A stretch of DNA of 64,000 nt from Bacteroidetes bacterium ADurb.Bin145 (GCA_002070505.1 MWDJ01000001.1:154918-218917); one strand, 5' to 3'. Numbered from the stretch's first letter, positions 25,609 to 34,602 are shown. Notes: generated by a model from the sequence alone, not told the origin. Numbers and translations: made by a program.

Positions 25609-26709
25609 ATGAATGATGAAAGCACAAGTAAGTTAGCCAAACGTCTTCTTTTAATAATAAACCCCGGGTCTACTTCTACAAAATTTGCTCTTTATGAAGA
25701 AGATCAATCTCTTTTTGAGATCACTCTTGCCCATACTACTGAGGAGTTGTCGGGATTTGAAAAGATAACCGATCAGTTCCATTTCAGACGTGAATTAATA
25801 CTATCAGAATTATCAACAAGAAAGGTCAATCTTAACAGGATTTCAGCTGTTATAGGAAGGGGAGGCCTCATTAAACCGATAGAATCCGGGATATATCGTG
25901 TCAACAACAGAATGGTAGACGATCTCAGAAAAGGTCTGCTGGGCCAGCATGCGAGTAATCTCGGCGGCCTTATTGCCATTGATATCGCAACGAAACTTCC
26001 TAATGCTGATGCTTATATTGTTGATCCTGTTGTAGTTGATGAGTTACAGCCTGTCGCACGGCTTTCAGGTCATCCGGAGATAGACAGGATATCAATTTTC
26101 CATGCTCTCAATCAGAAGGCAGTTGGCCGGATGCATGCAGAAAAATCTGGGAAGAAATATGAAGATCTTAATCTTATAATAGCGCATCTGGGAGGAGGTA
26201 TCAGTATAGGAGCTCACAGAAAAGGAAAGGTTATTGATGTGAATAATGCCCTTAACGGTGACGGACCATATTCACCTGAACGATCTGGAGGCCTTCCGTC
26301 AGGGCAGCTCGTCGATTTGTGCTTCAGCGGGAGGTTTACACACCAGGAGGTGAAATCGATGATTACCGGAAAGGGTGGTATGGTGGCTTATCTTGGTACC
26401 AATGACTTCAGGAAAGTGAACGAAATGGCGGCCAACGGGGATCCAAAAGCTGCGCTTATAATTGATGGTGCAGTCTACCAGATTGCCAAAGAGATAGGAG
26501 CAATGGCTGCAGTACTTAAAGGAGATATTGATGGCGTGATCCTGACAGGCGGGATGGCATACCAGGAGTCATTTGTCGATAAAATAATATTAATGATCGG
26601 TTTTTTATCGAAGGTATACGTGTATCCCGGAGAAGATGAAATCAAATCCCTTGCATTCAATGGATTGCTGGCCCTTGATGGAAAGATCGGGATTAAAACA
26701 TACAAATGA
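25609..26709 (+). CDS. buk: Butyrate kinase
   Basis: A 366-residue acetokinase-family enzyme of the butyrate-kinase branch. It has LLIINPGSTSTKFALYEED, AVIGRGGLIKPIESGIY, LIIAHLGGGISIGAHRKGKV and DVNNALNGDGPYSPERSGGLP. It makes ATP and butyrate (or isobutyrate/isovalerate) from the acyl-phosphate. It completes the five-gene run pta-ackA-ptb-ptb2-buk and is followed by a hairpin shared with the convergent SDR gene. Confidence 0.94.
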   Translation: MNDESTSKLAKRLLLIINPGSTSTKFALYEEDQSLFEITLAHTTEELSGFEKITDQFHFRRELILSELSTRKVNLNRISAVIGRGGLIKPIESGIYRVNNRMVDDLRKGLLGQHASNLGGLIAIDIATKLPNADAYIVDPVVVDELQPVARLSGHPEIDRISIFHALNQKAVGRMHAEKSGKKYEDLNLIIAHLGGGISIGAHRKGKVIDVNNALNGDGPYSPERSGGLPSGQLVDLCFSGRFTHQEVKSMITGKGGMVAYLGTNDFRKVNEMAANGDPKAALIIDGAVYQIAKEIGAMAAVLKGDIDGVILTGGMAYQESFVDKIILMIGFLSKVYVYPGEDEIKSLAFNGLLALDGKIGIKTYK

Positions 26710-26713
26710 TCCG

Positions 26714-26757
26714 CTGACAGGTTTTACTCTTTATCAGTGAAAATGTCAGGAATTTTA
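26714..26757. terminator. Hairpin between convergent buk and SDR genes
   Basis: Outer arms CTGACA (26714-26719) and TGTCAG (26744-26749) enclose an imperfect inner pairing of TTTTACT with AGTGAAAA. The tail AATTTTATC is T-rich on the plus strand. It sits between two convergent genes and could serve both. Confidence 0.45.
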
Positions 26758-26780
26758 TCATATCAGACCACAATCAGGTC

Positions 26781-27476
26781 TCATGGATTGCTCAATGCAA
26801 CAGGTAAAACTTTACCATTGAAGAATTTACTGCCATTCAGGGCGAAATCAGCTATAAAACCTGCTATTTCCCTGGCAGTGACAGAGGCTTCATTTCCCGG
26901 GAAGGCTTCCCTGAACATCTCAGTATCTGATGAACCGAGCGCAAGACAGTTCACTATGATCCCATCTTCATTGAATTCCGAAGCCAGACACTCAGACAGA
27001 CAAGCTAATGCAGCTTTAGATGCACTGTAGTATGCGAGTCCTCTGTATTTCTGACTGCCCTGATAACCTCCCATACTGGAAATATTGACAATGTGGCTTC
27101 CCTTATGCATATAGGGTTTCAACACCCTTATAAGTTCTGCAGGACCCAGAAAATTTGTCTGAACCATCTTAAGTGCTTCGCCTGAAGTAAGATCGCCAAA
27201 ATCCTTTTTAATAAGCAGGCCTGCCATATTTATTAAAATATCAACACTTTTCAGCTGATTGCGTAAAACTTCAATGAGATCACTTTCATAATTGTCAAAT
27301 GAGGACATATCAAGCTTTTGGGAAATAATATTCCCGTATTGGCTTGTTTTGGTCAGCATGCTTAATGCCTCAATGTTCCTTCCCGTTGCCAGAATGAGAT
27401 TTTCCGTATTCCCGGCCAGTATCAGAACGACCTCTTTACCGATACCCCTTGTACCTCCGTTAACTATAATATTCAT
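26781..27476 (-). CDS. Short-chain dehydrogenase/reductase
   Basis: A 231-residue Rossmann-fold protein. The cofactor motif is NGGTRGIGKE at about residues 6-15, NMAG at about 82 supports the fold, and the catalytic YxxxK is in YYSASKAALACLSE with the preceding serine in NISSMGGYQG. It should use NAD(P)H on a carbonyl or hydroxyl substrate that the sequence does not reveal. It is convergent with buk. Confidence 0.85.
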   Translation of the reverse strand: MNIIVNGGTRGIGKEVVLILAGNTENLILATGRNIEALSMLTKTSQYGNIISQKLDMSSFDNYESDLIEVLRNQLKSVDILINMAGLLIKKDFGDLTSGEALKMVQTNFLGPAELIRVLKPYMHKGSHIVNISSMGGYQGSQKYRGLAYYSASKAALACLSECLASEFNEDGIIVNCLALGSSDTEMFREAFPGNEASVTAREIAGFIADFALNGSKFFNGKVLPVALSNP

Positions 27477-27623
27477 GAGCAGCCTAATATATTAAATGGC
27501 AGGAATTTTTCGTTTATTTGTATGATTACTCAAAGTTAAGAAAAAAAGAATCGATCATGACTATCTCAAGGAAGTCAGTAAGATTGATAGTAATTAAATG
27601 ACTGATATATAAAATAATACAAC

Positions 27624-28232
27624 ATGGTACAGGAGAAGAGATCACGGATATCGGGCTTAACCGTAGTTTTATTTATATTACTATTCCTGTTTCTTATTTC
27701 AATAGGTGAGGTATTCAGTCAAAGTGTAACCCGGAATGATGTACCTCCCATTAAAGAAAGGTTGTTTTACGGAGGTAGCTTTGGCCTCCAATTCGGAACA
27801 GTGACTGACATTGATATATCACCTGTGGTTGGAATCTGGCTTTTACCGCGCTTAAATATAGCTGCCGGTCCAAAGTACAGATATTATAAGGACAGATACA
27901 GTGGCAGCACCGGGATCTATGGTGGAAGGGTGTACTCAGAAATCGTTCTCTTAAAAGATCTTAATAATATAATTCCGGTCGGGCTTCATTTTGGTTTCTT
28001 CCTTCATGCTGAAGATGAATTGCTGAGTCTGGAATCTTCATTCTGGCAATATCAGCCTTCTTCAAACAGGCTTATTACAAATACTGTGCTTGCAGGTGTA
28101 GGAATAAGTCAGCCTATGGGCGTCAGATCATCACTTAACATGATGTTTCTCTGGACATTAAATAACGCATTCGAGGATCTGGCCTTCAATCTGTATGGTA
28201 ATCCGGAGATCCGCTTCGCTGTTATTTTTTGA
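27624..28232 (+). CDS. Predicted outer-membrane beta-barrel protein, unknown function
   Basis: A 202-residue protein with an N-terminal hydrophobic signal (about residues 12-33, ending GEVFSQ). Alternating amphipathic strands with aromatic girdles follow, such as YGGSFGLQFGTVTDIDISPVVGIWL and NIAAGPKYRYY, and the C-terminus ends IRFAVIF with a terminal phenylalanine, typical of barrel proteins. I recognise no specific family. It is convergent with the dicarboxylate symporter downstream. Confidence 0.6.
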   Translation: MVQEKRSRISGLTVVLFILLFLFLISIGEVFSQSVTRNDVPPIKERLFYGGSFGLQFGTVTDIDISPVVGIWLLPRLNIAAGPKYRYYKDRYSGSTGIYGGRVYSEIVLLKDLNNIIPVGLHFGFFLHAEDELLSLESSFWQYQPSSNRLITNTVLAGVGISQPMGVRSSLNMMFLWTLNNAFEDLAFNLYGNPEIRFAVIF

Positions 28233-28293
28233 AATTTCCTCTTTTTCACGGGATTGCCTTCTGGCAAGTCAAAATTATCCTGACCAATCTGAT

Positions 28294-29529
28294 TCAGATA
28301 TTTAAAGTCTCTCCTTCAGATTTTGCTATTATGACTGCAGCGCAGGTATCGCCATATACATTGATTGTTGTTCTGAACATATCGAGTATCCTGTCGACAG
28401 CAAGGACCAATCCAATACCTTCAAGAGGCAGACCGACAGCTTTAAGGACAACGGCCATCATTACCAGGCCTGCCATTGGTATTCCGGCAGATCCGATAGC
28501 GGCCAGGAGTGCCGTAAATACAATGGTCAGTTGCTGTACATGTGTCAGCTCTATACCGTAGGCTTGTGCAATGAAAATTACAGCAACACATTCATATAAT
28601 GCAGTACCATTCATGTTTATTGTAGCCCCCAGCGGCAGGGTAAAGCTTGCAATTTTATTTGAGACACCGTCCTTAAATTCTACGGCTTCCATTGTAAGAG
28701 GCAGAGTTGCATTCGATGAAGAAGTAGAGAAAGCAGTGAGAAGAGGTGTGGCCATATTCTTAAGATGCTTTAATGGATTTGCCTGCCCGAGAAGCCTGAC
28801 AGATAATGGCAAAGTAATGAGTCCGTGGATCAGAAGACCGGTGAGAACTGTTATGAAATAAAGACCGAGCCTGCTGATGACCTCTCCGATATCATTGCCC
28901 ATCAGAACCTGCTGTGAAATTACCTTGGCAGAGATGCTGAATACGCCAAGAGGAGTGAATTTAATAACGAACATTGTGATTTTCATTATTACTTCAAGCA
29001 ATGCATTCAGCAATTCCATTATGGAATGCCTGGGCTTTTCATTTATCCTGGTTATAAAGTATCCGAATAATACAGCAAAAAAGATTATTGACAGCATGTT
29101 ACCATCCGCAACGGACTTGAAGATATTAGTCGGGATAATTTCTATCAGGGTTTTTCCAAAACTGTCTGCAGCAACTGAAATGTTTTCCACTGGCGTGGAA
29201 AAGCCAAGCTCAGACCCTGTTCCAGGCTTAATAATACTTACAAGCAGGAAGCCTGTAATAATGGCTGCCAGTGTTGAAACAACATAGAAACTTACAGTTT
29301 TCAATCCAATGCGGCCGAGGTTTCCACCGCTGCCCACGCTTGCAACGCCTGTAATTATCGATGTCAGGATCAAAGGAATTATGATCATATTCAGGGCTCT
29401 GAGGAAGATATCTCCCATCCAGTTAATATAAGGTGCTGCCGAAGGAAAGAAATAGCCGAAAAATCCTCCGGCGATAAGCATTATTATGATCTGGTAATGC
29501 AGGGGGAGGGAAATCCTGGTTCTGTTCAT
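28294..29529 (-). CDS. Dicarboxylate/amino acid:cation symporter (DAACS family)
   Basis: From ATG 29529 the product is 411 residues. It has the DAACS transport core, AFSTSSSNATLPLTME (serine-rich re-entrant loop) and GATINMNGTALYEC (the NMDGT-like motif), and hydrophobic segments throughout. Relatives take up glutamate, aspartate or C4-dicarboxylates with sodium or protons. The NMNGT form, in place of NMDGT, is worth noting but occurs in the family. An ORF start at 29556 adds 9 residues unlike the family. Confidence 0.9.
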   Translation of the reverse strand: MNRTRISLPLHYQIIIMLIAGGFFGYFFPSAAPYINWMGDIFLRALNMIIIPLILTSIITGVASVGSGGNLGRIGLKTVSFYVVSTLAAIITGFLLVSIIKPGTGSELGFSTPVENISVAADSFGKTLIEIIPTNIFKSVADGNMLSIIFFAVLFGYFITRINEKPRHSIMELLNALLEVIMKITMFVIKFTPLGVFSISAKVISQQVLMGNDIGEVISRLGLYFITVLTGLLIHGLITLPLSVRLLGQANPLKHLKNMATPLLTAFSTSSSNATLPLTMEAVEFKDGVSNKIASFTLPLGATINMNGTALYECVAVIFIAQAYGIELTHVQQLTIVFTALLAAIGSAGIPMAGLVMMAVVLKAVGLPLEGIGLVLAVDRILDMFRTTINVYGDTCAAVIIAKSEGETLNI

Positions 29530-29556
29530 AAGAAATATTTTCCAAAAGAAACACAT

Positions 29557-30156
29557 TCCGCCCGATTAATCGCTTCAATCCTGCATTTTTTTATCTGATT
29601 AAAGTTCCTGAGAATTGAATATTTGAGCTTAGAGCATATAACCGGATTAAAAAATCGAATCTCGGACGGGTAGGGGTTACCGGATTTATGCAGAATTATG
29701 TTCTTCTTCAAATTTCCTGTCTGAGTATAGAGATTACATCTGTAAACAGGGGATTATAAGGCACAAATATACAGTTGTAACTCGATCATAGGTATAAGTT
29801 GATTTACAAATGTATACTTTAGTATTATTAATTTACGAATTTAGTAATCAGAATAAATTCAATGTTTTAAATCGTTTTATTTAAAGATAAGATGATGTTG
29901 GCAAGGTATTAAATCATTAAATTTCCATTCCGGAATTTAGAAAATACATATATATTATTATATACCAGTGTTTTAATGATCTAAACTCAAGTAAAAGTTC
30001 ACATAATACGATTTGTAATACATTGATAATCAATTATGTAAATTATAAGTAATAATACTTATCATACAATGATAATTTACTAATTACAAATGTAATTATT
30101 GATATTTACAATAGTAATTAATAATAAATTTACATTTGTATACAAATAGTGATCTT
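29557..30156. other. AT-rich regulatory region without genes
   Basis: About 600 bases between the symporter and the XRE regulator contain no credible gene. The last 350 bases are very AT rich and carry several near-copies of TTACAAATGTAA: 29804-29815, a perfect extended palindrome at 30081-30098, a one-mismatch form at 30106-30117 and a related site at 30130-30141. It probably holds the control sites of the XRE gene and possibly of the divergent symporter. Confidence 0.6.
30081..30098. promoter_or_regulatory. Perfect palindrome, candidate operator of the XRE regulator
   Basis: TAATTACAAATGTAATTA has two perfect 8-base arms around AA, 59 bases before the XRE start codon. The minus strand also reads TACATTTG, an exact -7-like core, so it might instead be part of a divergent promoter. 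A plus-strand TACATTTG at 30131-30138 could be the regulator's own -7 element. Confidence 0.45.
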
Positions 30157-30576
30157 ATGAAAGACAGAATACTTGAGTTTTTAAAAGCTGAAAACAAATC
30201 ATCTGCCCAGCTTGCTGAAGAAATTGGGGTACAGCCTTCAGGAATATCGCATATAATTTCAGGCAGAAACAAGCCAAGTCTTGATTTTGTATTGAAAATG
30301 CTTGAAAAATATCCCTTTATCTCAACAGAATGGCTGCTTTTTGGCCGTGGTACAATGTACAACGATAAATCAATGCAGGAATTATTCGATAAAAGCAGTT
30401 ATATAGCTCTCCAAAATGAGAATGAATCAGATAAAAAAGATATTGTCAGGCCCGAGATTAATAAAAATGACATCCCAAATGTAAATCCGCAAAAGAAGGA
30501 AAATGTATCAATTACACGGATAGTTCTTTTTTATAGTAATAATAGTTTTCAGGAATATTTTCCCGGAAATAATTAA
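30157..30576 (+). CDS. XRE-family transcriptional regulator
   Basis: From ATG 30157 (MKDRILEFLKAENKSSAQLA) the protein has 139 residues; the frame upstream opens at a TTG within the AT-rich control region and is not preferred. An N-terminal helix-turn-helix occupies about residues 3-55 (SAQLAEEIGVQPSGISHIISGRNKPSLDF), then a polar linker, then a short C-terminal SITRIVLFYSNNSFQEYFP strand typical of Bacteroidales XRE proteins. Autoregulation is likely given the palindromes upstream. Confidence 0.8.
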   Translation: MKDRILEFLKAENKSSAQLAEEIGVQPSGISHIISGRNKPSLDFVLKMLEKYPFISTEWLLFGRGTMYNDKSMQELFDKSSYIALQNENESDKKDIVRPEINKNDIPNVNPQKKENVSITRIVLFYSNNSFQEYFPGNN

Positions 30577-30620
30577 AACTCCGGAATATCGGCTAAATCT
30601 GGTGAATTAAAGTCAAAAAT

Positions 30621-30651
30621 TTTCTGAAATTCCTTATTAAAGATATATTTG
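30621..30651 (+). promoter_or_regulatory. Promoter of pyrK-pyrD
   Basis: TTTC (30621-30624), a 19-base spacer and an exact TATATTTG (30644-30651) match the Bacteroidota -33/-7 pattern. The predicted start point lies about 12 bases before the pyrK ATG. Confidence 0.6.
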
Positions 30652-30668
30652 TGTCATAGATCATTTGG

Positions 30669-31436
30669 ATGGCAAAGCGGATAGAATCGCTCAAAATAAT
30701 CGAAAATAAGCCCCTGAAGAAGGATTTCTTCATCCTGGCGCTGGCAGGGAATGGTAAAATCCCCGAGATGAAGCCAGGCCAGTTTGTCGAGGTAAGAGTT
30801 GACGGAAGCCCCGGCACTTTCTTAAGACGTCCGGTATCAATTCATGATGTTAACTATGGTCAGAATACTTTTTCACTTCTGATACAGGTCGTTGGAAAAG
30901 GTACGGAAACTTTGTCCGGACTGAAAAGAGGGGAATTCCTTAACCTTATCTACCCTCTCGGTAACTCATTCTCGCTTCCGAAAAGCGGAAAGAACGTGCT
31001 CCTGATCGGAGGAGGTTGTGGTATTGCACCCTTATTGTTCCTTGGTAAGTACTTAAAATCAAATAATTATTCTCCTGATGTGCTGCTCGGTTTCAGAAAT
31101 GCTGAACGAATTATTGAGTTTGATGATTACAGGCAGATTGGAAAAGTATTCCTGACAACCGAGGACGGTTCCCAGGGAGAAAAAGGCTATGTAACTGATC
31201 ATTCCATACTTAAAACAGCTGAGTATGAAAATATTTATTGCTGTGGTCCGGAACCGATGCTTAAAGCTGTTGCCATATACTGCAGTAAGAGGAACATAAA
31301 CTGTGAAGTATCTCTTGAAAATCTTATGGGATGCGGTATTGGAGCATGTCTATGCTGTGTGGTGAACACGGTTAAGGGTAATCTATGCACATGTATTGAC
31401 GGACCAGTTTTCAATATTAAGGATCTGAAATGGTAA
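30669..31436 (+). CDS. pyrK: Dihydroorotate dehydrogenase electron transfer subunit PyrK
   Basis: A 255-residue protein with a ferredoxin-reductase-like FAD domain ([23 protein letters not shown]), an NAD-binding part ([19 protein letters not shown]) and a C-terminal 2Fe-2S site in [11 protein letters not shown] followed by two further cysteines in [11 protein letters not shown]. It passes electrons from dihydroorotate oxidation to NAD+. It overlaps the start of pyrD by 7 bases, so the two subunits are translationally coupled. Confidence 0.95.
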   Translation: MAKRIESLKIIENKPLKKDFFILALAGNGKIPEMKPGQFVEVRVDGSPGTFLRRPVSIHDVNYGQNTFSLLIQVVGKGTETLSGLKRGEFLNLIYPLGNSFSLPKSGKNVLLIGGGCGIAPLLFLGKYLKSNNYSPDVLLGFRNAERIIEFDDYRQIGKVFLTTEDGSQGEKGYVTDHSILKTAEYENIYCCGPEPMLKAVAIYCSKRNINCEVSLENLMGCGIGACLCCVVNTVKGNLCTCIDGPVFNIKDLKW

Positions 31437-32344
31437 ATATGGGTTTCAATATAGGCGATCTTCATTTCAAGAACCCGGTTCTTACTGCTTCAGGCACTTT
31501 TGGGTATGGTTCCGAGTTTGATGATTTTATTAATGTATCGGATCTTGGAGGTATAATTCTCAAAGGTACGACACTTGAGCCACGGGAGGGTAATCCTTAT
31601 CCGAGAATGGCTGAAACAGCATCAGGGATGCTTAATTCGGTAGGGCTGCAGAATAAGGGGATTGACTATTTTGAACAGGTAATTTATGATAAGGTTACCC
31701 GGTATGATACTAATGTTATCATCAACATAAATGGCAGCACAATAGATGATTATGTTGCACTTGCTGAAAGAGTCGGCAGGCTGGAAAAGATCCCTGCAAT
31801 CGAACTGAATATCTCCTGCCCGAATGTCAAAATGGGAGGAATGGCCTTTGGCACAAATCCTTATTCAACGCGGGAAGTAACCAAAGCTGTGAGAGCTGTT
31901 TACAAGAAGAAATTGATTGTCAAACTATCTCCGAACGTTACAAATATTGTCGATTTCGCGCGGATTGTTGAAGAGGAGGGGGCTGATGCCGTTTCTCTTA
32001 TCAACACACTGCTTGGAATGGCTGTTGATGTAAAATCAATGAAACCATCCCTCGCGACTATAACCGGTGGACTATCAGGTCCCGCTATTAAACCCGTGGC
32101 ATTGAGAATGGTGTGGCAGGTCGCGAATGCTGTATCAATTCCGGTTATTGGTATAGGAGGAATAATGAATACCACCGATGCCCTGGAGTTTTTTCTTGCT
32201 GGAGCATCTGCGATCCAGGTCGGTACCGCATCATTTGTTGATCCGCAGATCTCAATAAAGATATTGGAAGGTATTGAAAAATACCTGGTTACCAAAGGTT
32301 ATTCAGATATCAGGGATATTGTCGGCATAATTAACAGGAGGTGA
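31430..32344 (+). CDS. pyrD: Dihydroorotate dehydrogenase catalytic subunit, class 1B
   Basis: A 304-residue TIM-barrel FMN enzyme with [33 protein letters not shown], the active-site cysteine in [12 protein letters not shown] (class 1B type) and [28 protein letters not shown]. It oxidises dihydroorotate to orotate in pyrimidine synthesis and works with PyrK. The first ATG overlaps the pyrK end; a second in-frame ATG at 31439 is also possible. Confidence 0.95.
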   Translation: MVNMGFNIGDLHFKNPVLTASGTFGYGSEFDDFINVSDLGGIILKGTTLEPREGNPYPRMAETASGMLNSVGLQNKGIDYFEQVIYDKVTRYDTNVIININGSTIDDYVALAERVGRLEKIPAIELNISCPNVKMGGMAFGTNPYSTREVTKAVRAVYKKKLIVKLSPNVTNIVDFARIVEEEGADAVSLINTLLGMAVDVKSMKPSLATITGGLSGPAIKPVALRMVWQVANAVSIPVIGIGGIMNTTDALEFFLAGASAIQVGTASFVDPQISIKILEGIEKYLVTKGYSDIRDIVGIINRR

Positions 32345-32389
32345 CCGGCTTTTAGTTTTTTCTGTGTTATTTTTTTTAGAAGTTAATAT

Positions 32390-32422
32390 TTTGTAAATTC
32401 AGATAATTTTTTCTATCTTTTG
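32390..32422 (+). promoter_or_regulatory. Candidate promoter of the Lrp/AsnC gene
   Basis: TTTG (32390-32393), a 20-base spacer, and TATCTTTTG (32414-32422), which is one base longer than the TAnnTTTG consensus. It lies about 60 bases before the gene in an otherwise empty 136-base gap. Confidence 0.35.
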
Positions 32423-32480
32423 CTTGATTTTTTTCATATAATATAGAGAATTATTTTAATCCATTAATCAATCAGCAATA

Positions 32481-32963
32481 ATGTCAGACAGTTTACCAAT
32501 CGATAATCTCGACAGGAAAATCCTGGATATCATTACAAATAATGCCAGGATACCTTACCTTGAAGTTGCAAGGGAATGCGGCGTTTCAGGTGCAGCAATT
32601 CATCAGCGCGTGCAAAGACTCATGAGAATAGGGGTGATCAAAGGATCAGAATTCAAGGTCGACCCCGTGCTGGTTGGTTTTAAGACCTGCGCTTATATAG
32701 GGATATTTTTAGAACACCCTGGACATTTCCGGGAAGTTGTCAAGAAATTCAGGGATATACCAGAAATTATTGAATGTCACTATACAACAGGGAATTATTC
32801 ATTATTCGTTAAAGTCTATACAAGAGATAATGAACACCTGAAGGACATTCTTACTGATAAAATTCAGAATACCCCCGGAATAGTCAGAACCGAGACACTT
32901 ATCTCTCTTGAGGAGTCGATAAACAGGCAGATCCCGGTGCTTTCACAAACAGAAGGCAAATAA
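32481..32963 (+). CDS. Lrp/AsnC-family transcriptional regulator
   Basis: A 160-residue protein. The N-terminal winged helix-turn-helix starts LDRKILDIITNNARIPYLEVARECGVSGAAIHQRVQRL (about residues 10-48). The C-terminal RAM/AsnC ligand-binding domain includes IIECHYTTGNYSLFVKVY and TETLISLEE. Such regulators sense amino acids. No obvious target gene is adjacent on the same transcript. The following 246 bases to the RraA-like gene are empty except for its promoter and ribosome site. Confidence 0.93.
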   Translation: MSDSLPIDNLDRKILDIITNNARIPYLEVARECGVSGAAIHQRVQRLMRIGVIKGSEFKVDPVLVGFKTCAYIGIFLEHPGHFREVVKKFRDIPEIIECHYTTGNYSLFVKVYTRDNEHLKDILTDKIQNTPGIVRTETLISLEESINRQIPVLSQTEGK

Positions 32964-33196
32964 GCTGAACTTATTAAGGTATCCGAAAACTCATATCTTT
33001 GGATAATTACATAATAAGTTGTACGGGTTATCAAACAGGTTTATCATTTAATCAGGTTTTGATTTTCATGATTATTGCCAAATTATCATTGTTCTGATCC
33101 ATATTGTTCCAGAATTATTGTCATCCATGTTATTTATTATGTAAGTTCTTTTCTGACATTGAATTTCTAAGTTGATTATGAATAACTTTACTTAAA

Positions 33197-33204
33197 AAGG
33201 AGGT
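33197..33204 (+). promoter_or_regulatory. Strong Shine-Dalgarno site before the RraA-like gene
   Basis: AAGGAGGT, a full match to the 16S anti-SD, lies 5 bases before the ATG. Most genes here lack one, as is usual in Bacteroidota, so this gene may be highly translated. A weak promoter match (ATTG, 21 bases, TAACTTTA at 33183-33190) overlaps the region just upstream. Confidence 0.7.
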
Positions 33205-33209
33205 AATTT

Positions 33210-34238
33210 ATGAAACTTCGAAGACTCAATTTTTTAATATGCTTTCTGACAGCATTTGTTTTCATTTCATCTGCTAGTGCTCAACCCTACACACTTACCA
33301 GGGATGTACTTATCCAATATACACCTCTCTGGAAAGGTGAACGTTTTCCTGATGGCAGACCAAAAGTTTCTGATGATATCGTTTCAAGAATGAAGTATGT
33401 ATCGATCACTGAAGCCTGGGGGTCACTTCGCGGAATGAGCGATACAGAAGCAGCAGCTTCAGCAGGAGCCCGTGCAAATACCTACACTAACCAGTATTAC
33501 GGCGGATTCAAGAGGTTGTATGATGATGTAACCATATGTGGCAGGGCAGCTACTATTCAGTTTATGCCTTACCGGCCAGACGTCAACAGCGCTATTCAGG
33601 AACAGGGGAAGAAAGATGGGAAGACCGGCGGTCAGATTACCTGGCTTATTGATTACCTGCAGAAAGGCGATGTATATGTTGCCAACGTATGTGAGGGAAT
33701 ATTGGATGCATCACATGTGGGGGATAATCTTGGTACAACAATCTGGACACGTTCAGGAAATGGAGCCATTATCAGGGGAACGGTTCGTGATACTAAGGGT
33801 AATATGAAGCTTGAAGGGATGAACTTTTTTGTAAGGGATTTCCGTCCTGAAAGTAATAGTTCAAATATGGTCATAGGAATAAACGGGCCAATTCAGATAG
33901 GATACGTTACTGTAATGCCGGGTGATATTGTTCTTGCCAAGTTTGAAGGGGTTGTTATTATTCCTCCGCATTTAGCAGAGGAAGTGGTTGTTGCATCTGA
34001 AAAGTCACGCCTGAGAGATACTTGGGCACATGCACAGGTAAAAGCAGGTAAGATTACTGCGTCCCAGGCAGATGGTGGCTATACAGAAGCAATGAACAAG
34101 GAATTCAATGAATGGCTGAGAACGAATGCTGATAATATGGGCAAATTCTTCGATGATCCTAAAGAAGCACCTTCTCCATCTTTTATACGCGCATATCTGA
34201 AGGAAAGGGAGGATAATCCGCCGAGACCAAGGCAATAA
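33210..34238 (+). CDS. Exported RraA/HMG-aldolase-family protein
   Basis: A 342-residue protein with a signal peptide (about residues 1-24, ending SSASAQ). The second half matches the RraA-like/dimethylmenaquinone methyltransferase family: GDVYVANVCEGILDASHVGDNLGTT, then D172-X20-R193-D194, a spacing shared with HMG/CHA aldolases of the family, and VMPGDIVLAKFEGVVIIPPHLAEEV near residues 240-265. Such enzymes usually act in the cytoplasm on 4-hydroxy-4-methyl-2-oxoglutarate or related acids, or inhibit RNase E; export is unusual. The usual aspartate before EGV/DGV is lysine here. Its 3' end overlaps an antisense GIY-YIG gene by 56 bases. Confidence 0.75.
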   Translation: MKLRRLNFLICFLTAFVFISSASAQPYTLTRDVLIQYTPLWKGERFPDGRPKVSDDIVSRMKYVSITEAWGSLRGMSDTEAAASAGARANTYTNQYYGGFKRLYDDVTICGRAATIQFMPYRPDVNSAIQEQGKKDGKTGGQITWLIDYLQKGDVYVANVCEGILDASHVGDNLGTTIWTRSGNGAIIRGTVRDTKGNMKLEGMNFFVRDFRPESNSSNMVIGINGPIQIGYVTVMPGDIVLAKFEGVVIIPPHLAEEVVVASEKSRLRDTWAHAQVKAGKITASQADGGYTEAMNKEFNEWLRTNADNMGKFFDDPKEAPSPSFIRAYLKEREDNPPRPRQ

Positions 34239-34467
34239 GGTCGGTTATAAAGTGTTTTGATTTCCTGCTTTTGATAAACAGTTCCCTGGCATGAGCCTCT
34301 CTCTTTGATGAGTAGGTCTCGGTATAAACTACTTTCCATGGGATACCATTGTCGGTGAATTTCTTTTTCGGCCGGTTATGCTCTGACATTCTTCTGTCAA
34401 GGTCATTTGTATACCCAACATAAAAGCGGTCAATCCTTTCACTATAAAGAAAATAAAGAGTGTACAT
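34183..34467 (-). CDS. GIY-YIG domain protein
   Basis: A 94-residue small nuclease-like protein. It has YTLYFLYSERIDRFYVGYTNDLDRRMSEHN, where the YFLYS...YVGYT pair stands for GIY-YIG, with the conserved arginine in DLDRRM, and KVVYTETYSSKREAHARELFIKSRK with the downstream glutamate. This is the standalone UPF0213-like family common in Bacteroidota. The C-terminal 18 codons overlap the 3' end of the RraA-like gene on the other strand, so the two genes are convergent and overlapping. Function is unknown; a role in DNA repair is often suggested. Confidence 0.8.
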   Translation of the reverse strand: MYTLYFLYSERIDRFYVGYTNDLDRRMSEHNRPKKKFTDNGIPWKVVYTETYSSKREAHARELFIKSRKSKHFITDLIALVSADYPPFPSDMRV

Positions 34468-34513
34468 TTCGCGAGACTGAAAAGATAGTAATTAATTGTT
34501 AATTAGTACTTTG

Positions 34514-34578
34514 TGATCCAGCTGGGATTCGAACCCAGGACCCTTCCGCAAAGCGGAATGCTCTACCTGCTGTTAATC
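34514..34578 (-). pseudogene. Decayed tRNA-Lys-like copy (R1)
   Basis: On the minus strand this has the T arm and 3' acceptor half of the nearby tRNA-Lys (GGTTCGAATCCCAGCTGGATCA), but the 5' part is damaged. GATTAACAGCAGGTAGAGC lacks the GCTC of the D stem and the acceptor no longer pairs. The anticodon arm has shrunk to a perfect TTCCGC/GCGGAA stem with a three-base loop. It sits in an 89-bp direct repeat and is unlikely to be a working tRNA. Confidence 0.8.
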
Positions 34579-34602
34579 AATTAAATGTTTTATAGCACTT
34601 TG

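Noticed and set aside
30135-30146. A perfect palindrome TTTGTATACAAA just before the XRE start
   Set aside because: It overlaps the proposed -7 element and no second copy with the same half-sites was seen; the longer TTACA-type palindromes are better operator candidates.
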